Positions 60,316 to 64,000 of a stretch of 64,000 nucleotides of DNA are shown piece by piece. The DNA is from Legionellaceae bacterium (lineage in GTDB: Bacteria; Pseudomonadota; Gammaproteobacteria; Legionellales; Legionellaceae). A program made the translations under genes and the position numbers. Every line of letters starts with the position of its first letter. Position 1 is the stretch's first letter. Below the pieces are notes generated by a model. That model made no database searches and had not been told where the DNA came from. It was given only the letters and a program-made list of their open reading frames with translations. Where the stretch lies: NCBI GenBank assembly GCA_029210265.1, contig JARGNP010000001.1:95742-159741 (forward strand). The letters run 5' to 3'.

Positions 60316-61041
60316 TTAGGTCGTATACGTTAATGACATGCCTGCATAATTATAGATACCGGTATTTTGATAGCCGATATTATATTTAGGCACAACAACC
60401 GTTTGTTTTTGATATTCTGCATAGAAATAATCTATAGATAAACTAAGATATTGATTAAATGCATACGTTGAGCCCGCACCAAATCGACCGCCAAACTTCG
60501 TGTTACTCGAGCTAATCACTTCTGAAGGCGCAACAGGATTCGAGTCTTGATGAAATTGAAAATCAGCAAAAGCTGCACCAATCCTGGCATAAGCAAGCCA
60601 GTTTGTATTAATTCTATATCCAGGCAATACATCAATCGTTATGTAATCTTGTACACGTAACGTATTGCTATACATATTACCATCCGCAATAACAACGCCA
60701 GGTCGGTTATATATATTTGTACTTCGTCCAGGAAAATTGGTTCCAAGTTCACCCGCTAAATAAAATGAGTTGATTGCAGTATGTCCAAATCCCAAAAAGA
60801 GATTACCAATTACATTGGCGTTATTTTTTTTAGTTGTATTATTGATATAACTTAATCGATTCACAGCATATACGCTGTAATCGTTAAAAAATGTTCCTAC
60901 ACCTGCGCCCAAATACAAACCTTCTTTTGGATTAAAGTCTTCAGCTATAACGGGGCCTGCTGTACCACTTAGTGCAACCTGACTTACACTCAGGCAAGCG
61001 AGACACGAAAATAAAAAACGTTTATTTAAATAATCCCTCAT
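60316..61041 (-). CDS. Outer-membrane beta-barrel protein (OmpA-like transmembrane type)
   Basis: 241 residues. Signal peptide of about 25 residues, then alternating strands rich in aromatic residues (GLYLGAGVGTFFNDYSVY, YITIDVLPGYRINTNWLAYA, LSLSIDYFYAEYQKQTVVV) ending in Tyr-Thr-Thr after NYAGMSLTY, typical of a small eight-stranded barrel. No periplasmic OmpA domain. The specific role is unknown. Confidence 0.82.
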   Translation of the reverse strand: MRDYLNKRFLFSCLACLSVSQVALSGTAGPVIAEDFNPKEGLYLGAGVGTFFNDYSVYAVNRLSYINNTTKKNNANVIGNLFLGFGHTAINSFYLAGELGTNFPGRSTNIYNRPGVVIADGNMYSNTLRVQDYITIDVLPGYRINTNWLAYARIGAAFADFQFHQDSNPVAPSEVISSSNTKFGGRFGAGSTYAFNQYLSLSIDYFYAEYQKQTVVVPKYNIGYQNTGIYNYAGMSLTYTT

Positions 61042-61151
61042 GAATAAATCCTATTTATTTTGTTATTTAACAAATATAAATATATACGTGCTAAATAAAA
61101 ATAGCATCCTAATTTTGTAATTGCACAGCATACCCCAGCTTCTACACAATC

Positions 61152-61190
61152 TTATCCCCAGCATTTGTGGATAAGATCCTTTGTTGATAA
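61152..61190. promoter_or_regulatory. Cluster of three DnaA boxes
   Basis: TTATCCCCA (61152-61160, one mismatch), TGTGGATAA (61166-61174, perfect TTATCCACA on the minus strand) and TGTTGATAA (61182-61190, TTATCAACA on the minus strand). Gaps are 5 and 7 bases. The first two form a perfect 9-bp inverted repeat (ATCTTATCC/GGATAAGAT). AT-rich sequence (about 61045-61125) lies on the left. No gene occupies 61042-61259. Confidence 0.55.
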
Positions 61191-61259
61191 AATTTTAGAA
61201 GTTGGTTTATTTTTGCTTAGGTCACGCGACTTATACCGCCGGACTATTTCACCACGCCA

Positions 61260-63725
61260 TCATGAACGCCTCAAGCCATGATTCAGTTCTTCCACGTTCA
61301 GGATTTCACGCGACTGCGTGAGATCAGCGGTTCTTACTTCATCAAGGTGGCTAACGGCCGCCAAATCAAACCTCGCACCTAGCACCCAGGCCCCCCCGCG
61401 CGTGCCGGCCGCGCCCCGGTCCTTCGCGCGCAGTAAACCAAAATCAGAACCAAGGCCAGAAGACGAAGAAGTAAGAGGGAACCAAGAATCCAAAGAATTA
61501 GATATATAATTATAAAATGAACGGGACCGCGGTAACGTGGGCTCATTAAATTCAGGCCGCGGGTAAAATGACCGGTCCGGTCTGCAATATTCGTTTGCTA
61601 TATGTACGGGAACTTCCCGTTGAGCTTGACCTACGTCGAGCCAGGTAGCGTCTTGCTGGTGAAAATCCCAGCTATCATAATTCGTCACGTAGGTGTTTAG
61701 TGCGGTGATTAACGATTTAAAATCAAATTTTAATTTGTTCGCGATGGCGTTGGCGGGTGATGTGTAAAAGAACGAGGTTAGCCTGTATTGCTTATGTTGT
61801 TCTAAGGCTTTTTTAAGTTGTTCATATTCCGTTGCGGTGAACGGGAGTGTTTGATAAGTGTCTGCGGAAGCCTGCTGTATTTTTGGCAGGTTTTGACCGA
61901 CCATCGCTTGTAATTGACGAAATTCTTCGGGGCTTAAGTCTCTCAACACAAAGCTGACGTCATAATGCGGGTTTTTATACTCAATTCCATGTTGTTCATA
62001 AGCAAGGCCTGAGCGTTCTATGTCGTTTACTTTGTCTAACATGAAGATTTTGGTCGCATCATCCATATGGCGTTCGAGCATACGACGCATATGCGTGTCT
62101 TTAGCCCAATGGGCGTATTCGTAGGCTGTGCAGTTAAACGTACGTCCTGAGTAATCGGTAAATCGAGCAGGCGTTGTTAGAAGGGTTTGTTTGTTATCGG
62201 AGGCTTCTAAAATAGCCTCAGCCTCATCTTGATTGCCTTTTGCCACATCATCCGGGAATTGACGCATTTGGAAGGCAGGTAAAGTGCGGCAGGCGTCGGT
62301 CACCTCTTTGGGGAGCCTATCCCATTGGATATCATCGAGTTTATCCATGAGCGCTTCGGGCTCGATGTCAACCTCGACAACCGCCTCATCTTGAGGTCTC
62401 ATGACGTCGGGATGCGTGGCCGCTTCTTCGCGAATTTCAGCAAAATAGGCTTGGTTTGGCCCTGTGGTTGCGATATTCGCGAAGTCTGTACAAATCAAAC
62501 CTTTTTGCGTAAAGAATATATCGTTTTCACCGCGGGCTTCTGTATCCAGTATCATGAAATCATCCATGTGTGGATTTTCTTTTGTGGCCGTAACGGTGCG
62601 ATAGGTGGTTTCGAATTTTGTTTGAATCGTACCTTTATCGGCTGGGCTTACATCTCGTGATAATTTAAATGTGTTTTTATGGACGTTCATAAACGTGATG
62701 ATGGCCTCTTCCACATCACCACCGTTTGTTAAAGCCTGTGATACCGTATCGACAAGTGCCTGGCTTAACGCTGCGTTTTTATCTAGGATTTCGCCAAAGT
62801 TTTTACTGCTGACACCTTGTGCGCGGCAATGAATATTTAAAACGGCTAAGTAAAATTGCGTCATGATGGATAAACGTTCGGCTTGCTCGGCTCGATTAGC
62901 ATAGGTGCCAAGATAAAACGGTGAGCCTGTATATAAGCTTGATAAGTTGGGTGCGCACGTTCCTAATAAGGCCTCGATATATTCATCGGATGTTGTATCA
63001 TCACCAAAACCCATCAGCGCATCGATATGCGCTTTATCGACGGTTTGGTTTTCGCTTGCTCTGCCAGGGGTGCGTTTAATGTAACGCTGAAAATCCACGG
63101 GTGTGTCAAACAAACGCTGGCATTGCTTGGTTAATACGCGCTGGATGTCTTTAAAGCTTGCATCTTGAGATAAAGCGCTTAAGGTCGCGTTGACAAGCTC
63201 TGTACGTAGGTCAGGTTTCCCCAGGGTAAGTCCCGAAAATACCTCATGCATTTGATTATATAACGGTGATGATGGCGTACCTGAAAAATCATTACCTCGC
63301 TTAATGGTAAACACAGGGTTCACCACGTGACTGACGGGGTCTTGCTCGCGAGGTCGCAATTGCATGCTGTAAAAGTTCGATGGTTTGGCAAGAAAAGCGT
63401 TGACCGTCGCTTTGTAGCTATCTCTCATACCGATAACCGCTTCAAGATAGGTATTAATTTGAGCTAGGCGCTCTTCTTTGATAGCACGTCTCGCATCGCC
63501 CACGTCGAGCAGGGAGATATTAAATTCCAGCACACTTTTGTAAGATTCTAATTCGCTGAAGCAGCCACCTCCAAAAAATGCGTTTAATTCTGCCGTTGAG
63601 CGACATGTATTATCGGTGCTGATATCCTGGCCGCCAACAAAAGGCACCAGCAGGTGCACGCGGTTGGTTGTAGGGTTCACATGGATGTAGCGTGTTGAGG
63701 TGGGCTCAATTAATGGTATTTTCAT
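61260..63725 (-). CDS. Large effector-like protein of unknown function
   Basis: 821 residues, no signal peptide or membrane helices. A segment FTDYSGRTFNCTAYEYAHWA then KDTHMRRMLERHMDD (about 540-575) is, from memory, a pattern shared by several large Legionellales effector candidates; this recall is not verified. The remainder is unrecognised. The final 60 residues are Gly/Ala/Arg-rich and come from DNA much richer in GC than the rest. ATG 63725 with TAGGTAAG upstream is preferred over a TTG at 63764. Confidence 0.6.
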   Translation of the reverse strand: MKIPLIEPTSTRYIHVNPTTNRVHLLVPFVGGQDISTDNTCRSTAELNAFFGGGCFSELESYKSVLEFNISLLDVGDARRAIKEERLAQINTYLEAVIGMRDSYKATVNAFLAKPSNFYSMQLRPREQDPVSHVVNPVFTIKRGNDFSGTPSSPLYNQMHEVFSGLTLGKPDLRTELVNATLSALSQDASFKDIQRVLTKQCQRLFDTPVDFQRYIKRTPGRASENQTVDKAHIDALMGFGDDTTSDEYIEALLGTCAPNLSSLYTGSPFYLGTYANRAEQAERLSIMTQFYLAVLNIHCRAQGVSSKNFGEILDKNAALSQALVDTVSQALTNGGDVEEAIITFMNVHKNTFKLSRDVSPADKGTIQTKFETTYRTVTATKENPHMDDFMILDTEARGENDIFFTQKGLICTDFANIATTGPNQAYFAEIREEAATHPDVMRPQDEAVVEVDIEPEALMDKLDDIQWDRLPKEVTDACRTLPAFQMRQFPDDVAKGNQDEAEAILEASDNKQTLLTTPARFTDYSGRTFNCTAYEYAHWAKDTHMRRMLERHMDDATKIFMLDKVNDIERSGLAYEQHGIEYKNPHYDVSFVLRDLSPEEFRQLQAMVGQNLPKIQQASADTYQTLPFTATEYEQLKKALEQHKQYRLTSFFYTSPANAIANKLKFDFKSLITALNTYVTNYDSWDFHQQDATWLDVGQAQREVPVHIANEYCRPDRSFYPRPEFNEPTLPRSRSFYNYISNSLDSWFPLTSSSSGLGSDFGLLRAKDRGAAGTRGGAWVLGARFDLAAVSHLDEVRTADLTQSREILNVEELNHGLRRS

Positions 63726-63842
63726 GGGCTTACCTAGTTTATTTTTAGATGCGCTTGGTGGCAATTATAACACATGATTGACAAAAAGTGGGCGACTGAC
63801 ATGGGGTTTTATGACACGACAGGCGTAGGTGATAAGCCCCCC

Positions 63843-63880
63843 ATTTCGCGGCAGCAACTAAGAAGTCGGTGTCGCGAAAT
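63843..63880 (-). repeat. Inverted repeat between two minus-strand genes
   Basis: ATTTCGCG (63843-63850) and CGCGAAAT (63873-63880) around a 22-base loop, without a T-run. It lies between the end of the (Lys-Asp)n gene and the start of the 821-residue protein. Confidence 0.5.
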
Positions 63881-63903
63881 AGCCTTTGTTTTTGCTTAGG
63901 TCT

Positions 63904-64000
63904 TTATTTATTTTTAAAGTGATTCCCGAGTTGCTCAACATCTTTATCTTTATCTTTATCTTTATCTTTATCTTTATCTTTATCTTTATCTTTATCTTTA
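63904..64000 (-). CDS. C-terminal end of a gene with a (Lys-Asp)n tail (partial)
   Basis: The frame is open to the window edge and ends ...KDVEQLGNHFKNK and TAA at 63906-63904. The first 20 or so visible residues are alternating Lys-Asp. The real product is outside the window, so it cannot be named. The alternative is a non-coding satellite repeat, with the frame due to chance since six-base units keep any frame open. Confidence 0.5.
   Translation of the reverse strand, partial: KDKDKDKDKDKDKDKDKDKDVEQLGNHFKNK
63940..64000. repeat. Hexanucleotide tandem repeat (ATCTTT)n
   Basis: Ten perfect copies and one base, continuing past the right edge. Within the minus-strand frame each unit encodes Lys-Asp. 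Confidence 0.95.

Noticed and set aside
61318..61509. Plus-strand Pro/Arg-rich open frame in the GC-rich patch
   Set aside because: Open only because GC-rich DNA has few stops, and it is opposite a long coding frame.
63940..64000. CRISPR array or telomere-like repeat
   Set aside because: Units are six bases with no spacers, so it is a simple microsatellite.
1..64000. tRNA, rRNA or intact insertion sequence
   Set aside because: I saw no cloverleaf-like tRNA ends, no rRNA segments and no intact transposase gene in reading both strands; a covariance-model scan would be needed to exclude small RNAs.

Overview
The window looks like a chromosomal segment of a Legionella-like gammaproteobacterium (order Legionellales): about 40% GC, with a GroEL that reads very close to Legionella GroEL. 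Ordinary housekeeping operons alternate with a large accessory block of eukaryote-like genes (ankyrin repeats, protein kinases, a kinase ending in a CaaX box, polyglutamine and low-complexity proteins). That combination is typical of intracellular bacteria that use a Dot/Icm type IV secretion system. No secretion genes lie in the window, so effector status is inference.

Layout. 1-4.3 kb: a redox/membrane operon on the minus strand (dsbD partial, tspO-like, grxC), then groES-groEL behind a strong sigma-32 promoter, then dps. A decayed C-terminus of a heavy-metal P-type ATPase follows at about 4.46-4.63 kb. 4.6-10.8 kb: a leucine-rich-like repeat protein, a hybrid histidine kinase with an enlarged receiver, a fusion of a YjjX-type NTPase and a sugar-hydrolase-like toroid, and an internally duplicated membrane protein. 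10.9-19.3 kb: a UDG-superfamily protein, ubiG, proQ, an L,D-transpeptidase-like protein, putA, minD-minE and thiL.

19.5-37.1 kb is the accessory, effector-like block: an Lcl-like exported protein, a GDPD phosphodiesterase with a membrane tail, an NTF2-like protein, ankyrin proteins, a polyQ membrane protein, a 2H phosphoesterase, a Fes-type esterase fused to a beta-lactamase-like hydrolase, an active-looking Ser/Thr kinase with a C-terminal CVMS box, a kinase-like/ankyrin fusion, a GNAT, a SAP/DUF6434 protein, and an AT-rich P-loop protein. 37.2-43.2 kb: an ArsR-carbonic anhydrase operon with palindromic operators, then a lipid-related group (FakA-FakB-like fusion, DUF1295, DUF2177) flanked by two paralogous membrane proteins starting MP(F/L)F(L/F)YSQ.

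43.4-48.3 kb is the start of the division/cell-wall cluster (mraZ-rsmH-ftsL-ftsI-murE), cut off after murE by a terminator and an orphan gene. 49-60.3 kb: nagZ, purine nucleoside phosphorylase, a large degenerate-kinase protein with a duplicated acidic Tyr segment, a bestrophin-like channel, ubiA-ubiC-queC, a CpxR-like regulator whose phosphoacceptor Asp is Glu, corC-ybeY, and lemA with an HtpX-like protease. 60.3-64 kb: an outer-membrane barrel, a compact cluster of three DnaA boxes in an AT-rich gap, an 821-residue effector-like protein with an abnormally GC-rich 3' end, and the end of a gene with a (Lys-Asp)n tail in a hexanucleotide repeat.

The points most worth following up are the CaaX-tagged kinase, the LGLW-x-x-V motif shared by two adjacent dissimilar proteins, several unusual domain fusions, the phosphomimetic response regulator, the paralogue pair around the fatty-acid-kinase-like fusion, and the DnaA-box cluster.
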